From NCBI GenBank assembly GCA_946408295.1, contig CAMJRT010000037.1:1-9020 (forward strand): a stretch of DNA of 9,020 bases, read 5' to 3'. How positions within the stretch are numbered: the stretch's first letter is position 1; every line of letters starts with the position of its first letter. Shown piece by piece: positions 1 through 7,652 of the stretch. The position numbers and the translations under genes were made by a program. A model generated the notes under the pieces. That model was not told the origin of the DNA. It made no database searches and worked only from the letters and a program-made list of their open reading frames with translations. This stretch comes from an uncultured Bacteroidales bacterium. GTDB taxonomy: Bacteria; Bacteroidota; Bacteroidia; Bacteroidales; UBA932.

Positions 1-544
1 GGATGGCGAAGTCAACGAGAACGACCGTACCATCATCGGCTGCGGCCAGCCGTTGCACACCGGCGGTTTCGGAAGCAACCTCACTTGGAAGGGCTTAGAC
101 TTCTCTTTCTTCTTTGCTTGGAGTTACGGCCAGAATGTGCTCAACGCCAACCGTCTCATCTTTGAAAATGGTTCCCGCTCCAACCTCAACCAGTTCCGTT
201 CCTATCAGAATCGTTTTGATGCGCAGACCAATCCCGACTCGGATATTCCCCGGGTGGCGGCCAGCGGAATGGATGTCTATTCTTCCCGCGTGGTGGAGGA
301 TGGTTCCTTCCTGCGGATGAAAAACATTACGCTGGGTTATTCCCTGCCCGCCCGCATCCTGCGTCACATACGGGCCAGCAACCTGCGCGTCTATATTTCC
401 GGAGAAAACCTCTTCACCATCACCCGGTATTCCGGTCCGGATCCGGAGGTGTCCACCCGCAATTCGGTACTGACCCCGGGCTTTGACTGGTCGGCTTACG
501 CCCGCGCCATCGGCTTTTCTGGCGGCATCAATATTACTTTTTAA
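1..544 (+). CDS. SusC-like TonB-dependent outer-membrane transporter, C-terminal part (5' end outside window)
   Basis: This is the open-ended C-terminal part of a SusC/RagA-type TonB-dependent receptor, the outer-membrane barrel that imports oligosaccharides captured by its SusD partner. The frame is open from base 2 and gives about 180 visible residues before TAA at 542-544; the N-terminal plug, TonB box and most of the barrel lie upstream. Family hallmarks visible in order are DGEVNENDRTIIG (the common DG-x-N-x-x-DR loop of SusC proteins), a GGFGSNLTWKGLDFSFFFAW strand pair followed by SYGQNVLNANR, the DGSFLRMKNITLGYSLP strand, and SGENLFTITRYSGPDPEV. The protein ends on a Phe after a final beta-strand, as expected for insertion by the barrel assembly machinery. 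The last strand reads YARAIGFSGGINITF, whereas many SusC proteins have a YP-x-x-R type motif there; this is a minor variation. The family call is secure; transported substrate cannot be read from this part. Confidence 0.95.
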   Translation, partial: DGEVNENDRTIIGCGQPLHTGGFGSNLTWKGLDFSFFFAWSYGQNVLNANRLIFENGSRSNLNQFRSYQNRFDAQTNPDSDIPRVAASGMDVYSSRVVEDGSFLRMKNITLGYSLPARILRHIRASNLRVYISGENLFTITRYSGPDPEVSTRNSVLTPGFDWSAYARAIGFSGGINITF

Positions 545-556
545 ATGGGGAACGCT

Positions 557-2245
557 ATGAAAAAGTTGTTGTTATTTGCTCTTTTGAGCCTGACGGCTTG
601 CAAATTTCTCGATGTCGAGCCCCAGATTATCAGCAAGGAGACTTTCTATAAAAATGACGCAGAGGCCAAGTACGGTCTGGCCGGAGTCTATGGTACGATG
701 AGCCACGAAGCGGTGTATGGAAACACCTATTCGCTGAAGATTTCCAATACCGACGACTTGTGCTACTACAATCGCCCGGCCTCTTCTACGGCTGTTTTGG
801 AACAGTATAAGTTCGATTCAGGCAACAGTTATATCTACGATACTTGGGTGCGCTTGTACCAGGGCATCCGCAATGCCAACGCCTTTATGGAGGCCATATC
901 CGGTTCACCCTATGACCCGGACGGAAGCCTCTATGCCGAGGCCCGTTTCCTGCGGGCCTACTACCATTTCCTGTTGGCCCAGGCTTGGGGCGATGTGCCG
1001 CTCCGGGACAAGGAAGTGACTTCGCACGACGGTGTTATGTGCGCCACTACGCCTCAGTATGATGTGCTGACCTGGTGCACACGCGAAATGGAGGCCTGTC
1101 TGGCGAAACTTTCGCTCGAGCCCGCCCAACTGCCTTCCCGCGTCAACCGGGCCGTCGCCCAGGGCATCTTGGCCAGGGTGTTCCTGTTCCTGGCGGGAGA
1201 AAGCGTGCAAGGAGGGGACAAGGCGGCCTTCTGGATGCAGGCCCGCAATTATGCCAAGGCTGTCATTGAAACCGGAACCTACCGATTGAATCCTTCCTAT
1301 AGCCAAATCTTCATCAATATGATTGAAGACTTGTACGACACCGACTACCATGAATCGATGTGGGAGGCGGAATTCTTGGGAGACCGTTCCAGCGCCTCGT
1401 ACTGGAGCAACGGCCGCATTGGCAATGTGATTGGGCTGCAGTCCACAGGAAGTTCCGACTATACCTCCTTCAAGTGCAACTACGCTTATGGAATGTATGA
1501 CGGCTCCCTGAAACTCTGGGATTTGTATTGGACGCTGGATCGTACGCCCGAAGAAGACCAGCTGGCCTATGTCAGCGACCTCCGGCAGCAGTGGAATATG
1601 CCTCCCTACAACTATGCGGGGAGTTCGACCCTGCCCCCTTACGGCACCACGGGTACCGGCACTTGCCGGCCTTCCATCGACAAGACGCCCTATTCTTATA
1701 GCGGTGTTTCCACCACAGCGGACCCCTTGAGCGCCCCCGCCATCCGCAACTGCGGGAAGTTCCGCCGCGAGGTGGAGTACGAAGGGGTCAAGGACGCGAA
1801 GATTCAGAACACCACCGTCAATTATCCCATCCTCCGTTATGCCGACGTTCTCTTGATGTATGCAGAGGCAGCCAATGAATACGAGGGACGGCCCTCGGAG
1901 GAAGCCTATGCCTGCGTGAAGGCAGTTCGTGACCGGGCCGGGATTAAGACCTTGGACTTCGACCAGTACGACCAGGCTTCTTTCCGAACGTTGGTCCGCA
2001 ATGAAAGGGGACGCGAACTTTGCTTCGAGAGCCTTCGCAAGTGGGACCTGATCCGTTGGGGCATCTTTGTCGAGTCTATGCATCAATATGCAGACTGGAC
2101 GGCGGATGAACGTTGGTCCAAGGCGGGTAAAGCCGACTATGCGGCCGCCATTGGCGCGGCTGTCAGCGAACGCCACGTCTATCTTCCCGTTCCCTCCATT
2201 GAACTGGGCGTCAATAATCTTTTAGAACAGAACCCCCTTTGGTAG
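557..2245 (+). CDS. SusD/RagB-family surface glycan-binding lipoprotein
   Basis: This SusD-like lipoprotein forms the lid over the SusC barrel and passes glycan into it. The full protein has 562 residues, a normal family length. I chose the ATG at 557 because it begins a compact signal peptide MKKLLLFALLSLTAC with a canonical lipobox (LTAC, lipidated Cys15). An in-frame ATG at 545, directly abutting the SusC stop, would only add MGNA. The mature N-terminus (KFLDVEPQ, then KETFYKNDAEAKYGLAGVYG) matches the SusD-like N-terminal domain. The helix YAEARFLRAYYHFLLAQAWG followed by DVPL, and RAVAQGILARVFLFLAG, are the TPR-like helices of the fold. The C-terminal SusD/RagB domain shows YPILRYADVLLMYAEAAN, VRDRAGI, then RNERGRELCFESLRKWDLIRWG, and finishes HVYLPVPSIELGVNNLLEQN. 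It sits immediately after susC and 0 bp before the next gene, so translation is probably coupled. Ligand is unknown. Confidence 0.97.
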   Translation: MKKLLLFALLSLTACKFLDVEPQIISKETFYKNDAEAKYGLAGVYGTMSHEAVYGNTYSLKISNTDDLCYYNRPASSTAVLEQYKFDSGNSYIYDTWVRLYQGIRNANAFMEAISGSPYDPDGSLYAEARFLRAYYHFLLAQAWGDVPLRDKEVTSHDGVMCATTPQYDVLTWCTREMEACLAKLSLEPAQLPSRVNRAVAQGILARVFLFLAGESVQGGDKAAFWMQARNYAKAVIETGTYRLNPSYSQIFINMIEDLYDTDYHESMWEAEFLGDRSSASYWSNGRIGNVIGLQSTGSSDYTSFKCNYAYGMYDGSLKLWDLYWTLDRTPEEDQLAYVSDLRQQWNMPPYNYAGSSTLPPYGTTGTGTCRPSIDKTPYSYSGVSTTADPLSAPAIRNCGKFRREVEYEGVKDAKIQNTTVNYPILRYADVLLMYAEAANEYEGRPSEEAYACVKAVRDRAGIKTLDFDQYDQASFRTLVRNERGRELCFESLRKWDLIRWGIFVESMHQYADWTADERWSKAGKADYAAAIGAAVSERHVYLPVPSIELGVNNLLEQNPLW

Positions 2246-3208
2246 ATGCGTATGAAAACTCGATTTTTCCTACTGACCGCGGCCGTCTTGTTCGCCGTTG
2301 CCTGTTCCCACAAGATAGCGGAGCCGGTGTCGTGCACCGTCACCCTGGATCCGTCCAATACCTATTTTGCCGGCGACCCCGTTCGCTTCCTGATGAAAGG
2401 CCACGCCGACAATATTCTTTTCTATAGCGGAGAGTCCGGTTCCTGCTATGTTTATAAAGACTGGCATTCCGTTCCCATGGCTTGGGTGAAGTCCGCTGCT
2501 TTGAGCGTGGAATATTCGCACGAGTGGGGCGTAAAAGGAGGGCTGGACGTGTATGTTTCCAACAGTTTCAACGGGCTTGACGGACGCAATGGCGCCGCCG
2601 ACCGCGCGACCATCCAGCAGATGATTGATTCCGGGATGCAGGGCTGGACAAGAATCGGATACGACGACAACGCCAGTTCCAAGGGCTCTGCAACGCAAAC
2701 AATAGACCTGGGCGCCTACAAGGATCATTTCTCGCTGGCCATTCACTGGCATCCCGCAGCGGGCGCAACGGCCCAGCGCACCTACAAAATCAAGGGTGAA
2801 CTGATGCTTGACATCGAAGGATTTCCGGCCGGCGAATCCTTCCATTTGACCGACTTGGAACCGCTGGTGGTGACGATGAACGAGCAATTGGCCCCCTATT
2901 ACAAGAATGGGGGTACGGGTTCTGTCAATTTTGACGGGGAGGAAGAAATTACTTGCCGGGGCGTGGCCGCCGACGAATTGAGTTATGCCCTGGACGCTTG
3001 GATCATCACTACTCCGTCCGCCTTGAACAAGGTGCATAACGACAAAGGTGTTGCCATCAAGAATCTGCAGAATTATATGTCTGGATATGAATACATTTAT
3101 TCGAATCCCGGAAACTATACGGTCACCTTTGTCTGTATAGACCATAATGCGTATGGGTTCAGCCAATCCGAGCAGTCTATCGATTTGTCAATCATTGAAA
3201 AGTGGTAA
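2246..3208 (+). CDS. DUF5017-like PKD-type surface glycan-binding lipoprotein (SusE-position SGBP)
   Basis: This 320-residue lipoprotein lies in the position after SusD where PULs encode a surface glycan-binding protein. The signal peptide ends in a lipobox (FAVAC, Cys20). Starts at 2246 (MRM...) and 2252 (MKT...) are both possible; the first abuts the SusD stop TAG. Residues about 28-66 form a PKD/Ig-like strand set with YFAGDPVRFLMKGHADNILF followed by YSGESG. From recollection, this AGDPV...FYSGE pattern is characteristic of DUF5017 proteins of Bacteroidota. The middle (about 85-195) is beta-rich and carries Trp94, Trp134 and Trp168, candidate glycan-stacking residues. The C-terminus (about 279-318, YIYSNPGNYTVTFVCIDHNA) has the usual ending of a PKD-like fold. 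No catalytic motif is visible, so a binding role is inferred from context and fold. It is translated from the same transcript as SusD, and only one base separates it from the next ORF. Confidence 0.82.
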   Translation: MRMKTRFFLLTAAVLFAVACSHKIAEPVSCTVTLDPSNTYFAGDPVRFLMKGHADNILFYSGESGSCYVYKDWHSVPMAWVKSAALSVEYSHEWGVKGGLDVYVSNSFNGLDGRNGAADRATIQQMIDSGMQGWTRIGYDDNASSKGSATQTIDLGAYKDHFSLAIHWHPAAGATAQRTYKIKGELMLDIEGFPAGESFHLTDLEPLVVTMNEQLAPYYKNGGTGSVNFDGEEEITCRGVAADELSYALDAWIITTPSALNKVHNDKGVAIKNLQNYMSGYEYIYSNPGNYTVTFVCIDHNAYGFSQSEQSIDLSIIEKW

Positions 3209-3209
3209 T

Positions 3210-5663
3210 ATGCGAAGATATTGTTTCATAAGTTTTATCTTGTTCGCCGTCCTGGCCGCCTGTTCCCGCATCGCCGAGGTGGAAAATCGTCTGGACCAAC
3301 TCTCCCGGCGAATCACCCTGCAGGAAGAGGACGTGGCGCTGGCCAACAACAACGCCGTCGCCATCGGCAAGTTCCTCAGAGGGGATGACATCCGGATTCT
3401 TTCCTTCAAGGAGTCTACCAGCGCGTATTGGCTGGAGTTGAGCGACGGCACGACCGTCAAGGTCACCTTCGCTTCAAGCGGCCTGAGCGTCGTGCCGCTT
3501 CTGATGATCGACGAAAACGGAGAATGGGTGGTGTCGATGGACGGCGGCAGAACCTTCGACTCGGTTTATGGGGCGGACAAAGCGCTTGACCACGATGGCG
3601 TTTGCCCCCAGATTCGCATTTCAGAGGAAGGATACTGGCAAGTCTCGCTGGACGGGGAAATCACCTATCAGAATATCTTGAATGCCAGCGGCCACCCCAT
3701 CAGCGCCGTGGACGGCAGGCAGGTAAGCGGAAAGAATTCGGTCTTCCAGGATGTCGTTTACGATGCCGAGCGCTCGGCGATGACCCTCACCTTGCTGGAC
3801 GGGCGCGAAGTGGTAGTCCCGGTGGTTGAGAGTTTTTACCTGAACCTGAGGGGATATGCTCCGGGGCATTTCGTCGAGACCGGCAAGACGCTCTCGTATG
3901 AACTCGACCGCTCGGATGTCGCCAGCGCCCTCATTCGCGCCACGGAAGGATGGACTGCGCAAATCACCGCCAACGATTTCTCCATCACCGCCCCGGCTTC
4001 CGGCCATCAAGGCGATGTGTGCGACGTGGAAATCGTTCTGGTTTCCAGCAAGGGCTGGTTGCGGAAAATGGAGTTGACTTTCAAACTTTCTACAAACAAG
4101 GACGGAAAAACCGGCGTGAAAACCTGGGACGACTGGTTGGACCAGAATGAGGACAATGTGCTGCCGGACTTTTCTTATGCGGGTTACAATCACGGAGAAA
4201 ACGTTCCGCCCGACGGCCTTTCCCTGGGCTATGCTGTCTATGACGTCACCCAATATGGCGCCGTTCCGAACGACGGCAAATCGGACCGGCAGGCTTTTCT
4301 CAACGCCTATCAGGCGGCCATAGGGGAAGGCAATGTCCAGAATCCCGACGCCCGCGCCGTGCTCTATTTCCCCGAAGGAGAGTATATTCTCCATACCTCG
4401 GCCGACAATGTGGACGGTAAGAGCAAGCCCATCTTCATCCGGGCGGGTTCCATTGTCCTGAAGGGAGCCGGCGTGGACAAGACCACCCTGTTGATGCGGG
4501 ATCCCAATTTGCCGGACAGCGAAGAACTGTGGAGCGGTCCGGTGATGCTGGAGTTCAAGCATTTCAACGGACTGTCGGAACTGACTCCCGTCACGGCCGA
4601 TGCTGCCAAAGGGAGTTTCGGCGTAAAAGTGGCTTCTACCTCAGGTATCGTGGTAGGGGATTGGGTCTGCCTGAAGGTGACCAACAACAATCCCGCTTTC
4701 GTAGCTTCCGAACTCGTTCCCTATACGGCGGAGTCCTTTATGACCGACATCGTCCAAACGGGAGTGCAGGTGACCGATTTCCATCAGGTAAAGGCGGTCT
4801 CGGCCGACAGCATCTCCTTTGTGGAGCCCATTATGCATAAGGTGGAGGCCCAGTATGGCTGGACCATCCAGAAATATCCGCACTATGAGCGGGTCGGTGT
4901 CGAAGACCTGACTTTCAAGGGCAACGCCAAGGCCGACTTCAAGCACCACGGCTCCTGGTCCGACGACAGCGGCTATCGATTGCTTTCGATGACCCGCGTG
5001 ACCAACGGATGGCTGCGGCGCGTCCGTTTCACTTCGGTCAGCGAAGCGTGCAGCATCGTGAATTCTGCCAATGTGACGGTCTATGACGTCGAGATTGACG
5101 GGAACCGGGGCCATTCGGCGATTCGCAGCCAGGGTTCTTCCCGCGTTTTCATCGGTAAGGTCTGGGACCACAGCGACGGACCGCTGGCATCCACCGGGGC
5201 CAAAGTAAACGGCGCGGGGCAGTTCCATGCGGTGGGCGTGTCCAAACCCGCGATGGGAACGGTCTTGTGGCGCAATGTCTGGGGCTCGGACAGTTGCTTC
5301 GAGTCGCACGCTACGCAGCCGCGCGCCACGCTGATTGACGCCTGTTCCGGCGGATGGGTCCAGTACAGGCAGGGAGGAGACACGGCCCAATTGCCCAACC
5401 ACTTGAGCGATCTGGTCATCTGGAATTTCAATTCCACAACGCCTTTCGCAGGTTCGTGGAACTGGTGGGCCGGTTCCAGCGCGGGATGGAAGTTCCTTCC
5501 TCCCATCATTGTGGGATTCTATGGCGAAGCCTGCCAGTTTGTTCCCTCGCAAACGCTGGTTGACGAGGCCCACGGCACGCGAGTGGACCCGGAATCTCTT
5601 TTTGAAGCCCAAATCAAACAACGCCTAGGCTACGTGCCCGCCTGGCTGAATGAAATTAAATAG
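3210..5663 (+). CDS. Surface lipoprotein: DUF4988-like stalk + pectate-lyase-superfamily beta-helix with DUF4955-like C-terminus; putative polysaccharide lyase
   Basis: The protein has 817 residues. The ATG at 3210 is chosen because it opens a lipoprotein signal MRRYCFISFILFAVLAAC (lipobox LAAC, Cys18); an upstream in-frame ATG at 3147 would overlap the previous gene and bury the signal. Residues 21-52 show heptad spacing (I21, V24, L28, L31, I35, Q38, V42). A DUF4988-like region with WLELSDGTTVKVTF and repeated GEWVVSMDGG / GYWQVSLDGE units follows, then an Ig-like segment to about 295. A linker with DFSYAGYNHGE (320-330) leads into YDVTQYGAVPNDGKSDRQAF (344-363), the classic start of pectate_lyase_3 beta-helices. 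FPEGEYIL and IVLKGAGVDKTTLLMRD continue that fold. The C-terminal part contains QFHAVGVSKP (671-680), FESHATQPRATLIDACSGGW (697-716), a Trp cluster (750-760) and a SLFEAQIKQRLGYVPAWL end that recalls DUF4955. A lyase role on uronate-containing glycan is inferred; binding only or another glycan remains possible. Confidence 0.8.
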   Translation: MRRYCFISFILFAVLAACSRIAEVENRLDQLSRRITLQEEDVALANNNAVAIGKFLRGDDIRILSFKESTSAYWLELSDGTTVKVTFASSGLSVVPLLMIDENGEWVVSMDGGRTFDSVYGADKALDHDGVCPQIRISEEGYWQVSLDGEITYQNILNASGHPISAVDGRQVSGKNSVFQDVVYDAERSAMTLTLLDGREVVVPVVESFYLNLRGYAPGHFVETGKTLSYELDRSDVASALIRATEGWTAQITANDFSITAPASGHQGDVCDVEIVLVSSKGWLRKMELTFKLSTNKDGKTGVKTWDDWLDQNEDNVLPDFSYAGYNHGENVPPDGLSLGYAVYDVTQYGAVPNDGKSDRQAFLNAYQAAIGEGNVQNPDARAVLYFPEGEYILHTSADNVDGKSKPIFIRAGSIVLKGAGVDKTTLLMRDPNLPDSEELWSGPVMLEFKHFNGLSELTPVTADAAKGSFGVKVASTSGIVVGDWVCLKVTNNNPAFVASELVPYTAESFMTDIVQTGVQVTDFHQVKAVSADSISFVEPIMHKVEAQYGWTIQKYPHYERVGVEDLTFKGNAKADFKHHGSWSDDSGYRLLSMTRVTNGWLRRVRFTSVSEACSIVNSANVTVYDVEIDGNRGHSAIRSQGSSRVFIGKVWDHSDGPLASTGAKVNGAGQFHAVGVSKPAMGTVLWRNVWGSDSCFESHATQPRATLIDACSGGWVQYRQGGDTAQLPNHLSDLVIWNFNSTTPFAGSWNWWAGSSAGWKFLPPIIVGFYGEACQFVPSQTLVDEAHGTRVDPESLFEAQIKQRLGYVPAWLNEIK

Positions 5664-5672
5664 TATAACGAT

Positions 5673-7652
5673 ATGAGAATCAGAATTCTGTCACTTGCTT
5701 GCCTTTCCCTCTTTCTTGTCGGAGCCTGTACGAACTTGGATGATATCAACACCCGGCTCGACGCTCTGGAAGGTCGCGTGTCGGCTCTTGAAAACCAAAT
5801 CAAGGCGCTGAATCAGAATGTGGCTGCGACTTCCGCTCTGATGCAGGCCAGCACCATTCGTTCCGCCGAGGAGGAGAACGGCGTCTGGACCATTACTCTG
5901 AACAACGGGAAAGTAATCACCCTTGTCCAAGGCAAGGATGCGGAAGCGGTCATTCCGGTCATGACCATCGACGCCGATGGCTACTGGATGATTGATTTTG
6001 GCGAAGGTCCCGCCTATGTCCTGCACAACGGACAGAAAGTGAAGGCGATGGGAACGGATGGCATCACCCCGCTTTTCTCCGTCAACGCCGCCGGCAACTG
6101 GACTGTCAGTTACGACAAGGGCGCCAATTACTCGGAGGTGCTGGATTCCGCCGGACAGCCGGTCAGCGCCCTTCCCGATGGCTCTGCTCCGGCGCAGGAC
6201 CCTTATTTCAATTCCGTCAACTTTGAAAGCGGCAGCCTGGTAGTTGTTCTGAAGGACAATACCACCTTGCGAATTCCCATCGTGGCCGACTTCTACTGCA
6301 CGATTGCCGGCTCGGAGCAGTTGCAGATATTCGAATCCGGCCAGACCCGTCAATTCGACGTCAGCATGTCGAAAGTGACGCAGACCTTCGTGACGGCTCC
6401 TGCCGGCTGGAAGGCGTCTCTGACGGACAACACCCTTTCCGTGACCGCTCCCGTTTCTACGAGGGCCACGCTGGCCAGCACGGCGTCCGATGTGAGCATC
6501 CTTGCCCTGTCGGCCGCCGGCGCCGCCGCTTTGGCCAAACTTCAGGTGAGCCTTGACGACGAGCCCGGCCCCGGCCCCGGTCCGGATCCCGGCCCGGATA
6601 CGCCCATCGATTACTATGCCGCCTGGCAGAATGGGGATAACATCCAGATTGCCGGCGTGCCCTACAACAAAGCGCAATACGGCGAAGGCATCCTGCTGAC
6701 GGCCGACGCTCCCGGCAAGGACATCAAGGGCGACCTTCACCAAAAATCCGGCGTGTTCTTCCTGGATGTGGCGACGGAAAGCGACTACTTTGACCTGGCG
6801 TCCGCCTGCGTGATTGCCGGCGATGTGGTGCTGATCGGCCGCCACTCGGACAAGAAAGCGCCCCTGCGTCTTTCCGCGTCTTCGTACTTTACCCTCGGAA
6901 GCGGCAAGCTGGTCATGAAGAATCTGGCAGTAGATATGTCGGTCAATACAAAGTATTTTTGCAACAACAACGCCGGCGCGACCACCGAGACCTTCACCCG
7001 CTGGCATATCGAAGACTGCCGCTTCCTGCATCTGGGAGTGACGATGCTGTATGCCAGTTCGTTCGCCACGGGCATCCAAAGCCTGATTGTCCGCAACTGC
7101 TTCTTCGACATTGCCGGCGCGGAAAGTCTCCAACTTTTCAATTTCTCCAATACGACAGCCCTGCATCTGTATAAGGAATTGATATTCTCCAACAACGAAG
7201 TCTATGCTTCTTCCCCGCTGCCCATCCAGGTGTTCCAATATAACCAGAATATCGCGCAGGATGCCTCGCAGACTTGGGACGCCGTCTTGAAGGCGGAATA
7301 CAACCTTTTCTACAACTGTCCCGGCATCAACGGCTACTTCAAGTTCTATCAATTGAAGAAGTTGTCCATGTCCTGGAACCTTTTCTGGGCCGATTCGGAA
7401 CTGGACAGCACTTCCTATGGCTTTATCCTGTACGGCTCCGCCCAGGACGCTTCCGGCGTGAGTTCGGCCAACAATATCGCTTTCGGCCTTTCCAACAATA
7501 GGAACTGGCTTCAGGCGCATCCCACGGGCTCGGTGATTGTGCCGGATCCCAATGTGATTTCCAAAGTTCACGAGAATCCGATTTCCGCGTATACGCCGGG
7601 TGTCAGCATCACTTTATTAGAACCTTACCGTGGATACGGTCCGCAACGATGA
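5673..7652 (+). CDS. Surface lipoprotein: DUF4988-like coiled-coil stalk + Pro/Gly linker + DUF4957/DUF5123-like right-handed beta-helix
   Basis: The 659-residue lipoprotein starts 9 bp after the previous stop with signal MRIRILSLACLSLFLVGAC (lipobox VGAC, Cys19). From Leu22 to Val50 the a/d heptad pattern is unbroken (L22, I25, L29, L32, V36, L39, I43, L46, V50), so a coiled-coil stalk follows the lipid anchor directly. Residues about 66-205 form a DUF4988-like module with WTITLNNGKVITLVQGKDA, GYWMIDF and GNWTVSY. Residues 206-295 are Ig-like and resemble the same region of the upstream lipoprotein. A Pro/Gly linker (298-309) joins this to residues 310-659. That part shows beta-helix rungs such as LVMKNLAVDMS, WHIEDCRFLHLG, LIVRNCFFDI, LIFSNNEVY, AEYNLFYNC and LSMSWNLFW. 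The rung style recalls DUF4957/DUF5123 PUL proteins, but this is recollection, not a search. No lyase catalytic triad could be assigned; it may be a second glycan-binding protein or an unassigned lyase. Confidence 0.8.
   Translation: MRIRILSLACLSLFLVGACTNLDDINTRLDALEGRVSALENQIKALNQNVAATSALMQASTIRSAEEENGVWTITLNNGKVITLVQGKDAEAVIPVMTIDADGYWMIDFGEGPAYVLHNGQKVKAMGTDGITPLFSVNAAGNWTVSYDKGANYSEVLDSAGQPVSALPDGSAPAQDPYFNSVNFESGSLVVVLKDNTTLRIPIVADFYCTIAGSEQLQIFESGQTRQFDVSMSKVTQTFVTAPAGWKASLTDNTLSVTAPVSTRATLASTASDVSILALSAAGAAALAKLQVSLDDEPGPGPGPDPGPDTPIDYYAAWQNGDNIQIAGVPYNKAQYGEGILLTADAPGKDIKGDLHQKSGVFFLDVATESDYFDLASACVIAGDVVLIGRHSDKKAPLRLSASSYFTLGSGKLVMKNLAVDMSVNTKYFCNNNAGATTETFTRWHIEDCRFLHLGVTMLYASSFATGIQSLIVRNCFFDIAGAESLQLFNFSNTTALHLYKELIFSNNEVYASSPLPIQVFQYNQNIAQDASQTWDAVLKAEYNLFYNCPGINGYFKFYQLKKLSMSWNLFWADSELDSTSYGFILYGSAQDASGVSSANNIAFGLSNNRNWLQAHPTGSVIVPDPNVISKVHENPISAYTPGVSITLLEPYRGYGPQR
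6564..6599 (+). repeat. Short GGCCCC-type tandem repeat encoding a Pro/Gly/Asp linker
   Basis: A run of near-identical 6-base CCCGGC/CCCGGT/CCGGAT units encodes GPGP/DPGP residues 298-309 of the beta-helix lipoprotein. It is an in-frame interdomain linker, not an independent element. Repeats of this kind can change copy number by slippage in multiples of two residues without breaking the frame. Confidence 0.85.
7649..7652 (+). other. ATGA start/stop overlap
   Basis: The ATG of the third beta-helix gene shares bases with the TGA of the preceding lipoprotein gene. Such 4-base overlaps are typical of translational coupling, and here the overlap fixes the start of the downstream gene, because no other upstream in-frame start precedes the signal peptide. 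Confidence 0.85.

Noticed and set aside
545..556. An earlier ATG for SusD directly after the SusC stop
   Set aside because: It is possible, but it adds only MGNA ahead of the charged MKK start of a standard signal peptide, so 557 is preferred. The choice does not affect the mature protein.
905..2176. A 423-codon minus-strand open frame inside the SusD gene
   Set aside because: It has the same codon-register artefact as above; the sense strand is an unambiguous SusD.
3147..3209. An upstream in-frame start for the 817-residue lipoprotein
   Set aside because: It would overlap the previous gene by 62 bases and place 21 hydrophilic residues before an otherwise perfect lipoprotein signal peptide that begins at 3210.
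2270..5621. Minus-strand open frames at 2270-3166, 3621-4562 and 4641-5621
   Set aside because: All are codon-aligned with the plus-strand lipoprotein genes and are explained by avoidance of TTA/CTA/TCA codons.
6561..6605. GC-rich repeat considered as a terminator hairpin or recombination site
   Set aside because: It lies within a reading frame, encodes a normal Pro/Gly interdomain linker and has no T-run after it.
5691..7571. A 626-codon open frame on the minus strand nearly spanning the beta-helix lipoprotein gene
   Set aside because: Its codons are in exact register with the sense codons, so minus-strand stops arise only where the sense strand uses TTA, CTA or TCA, which are rare here. 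The encoded protein has no signal or recognisable domain, while the sense protein is clearly real.
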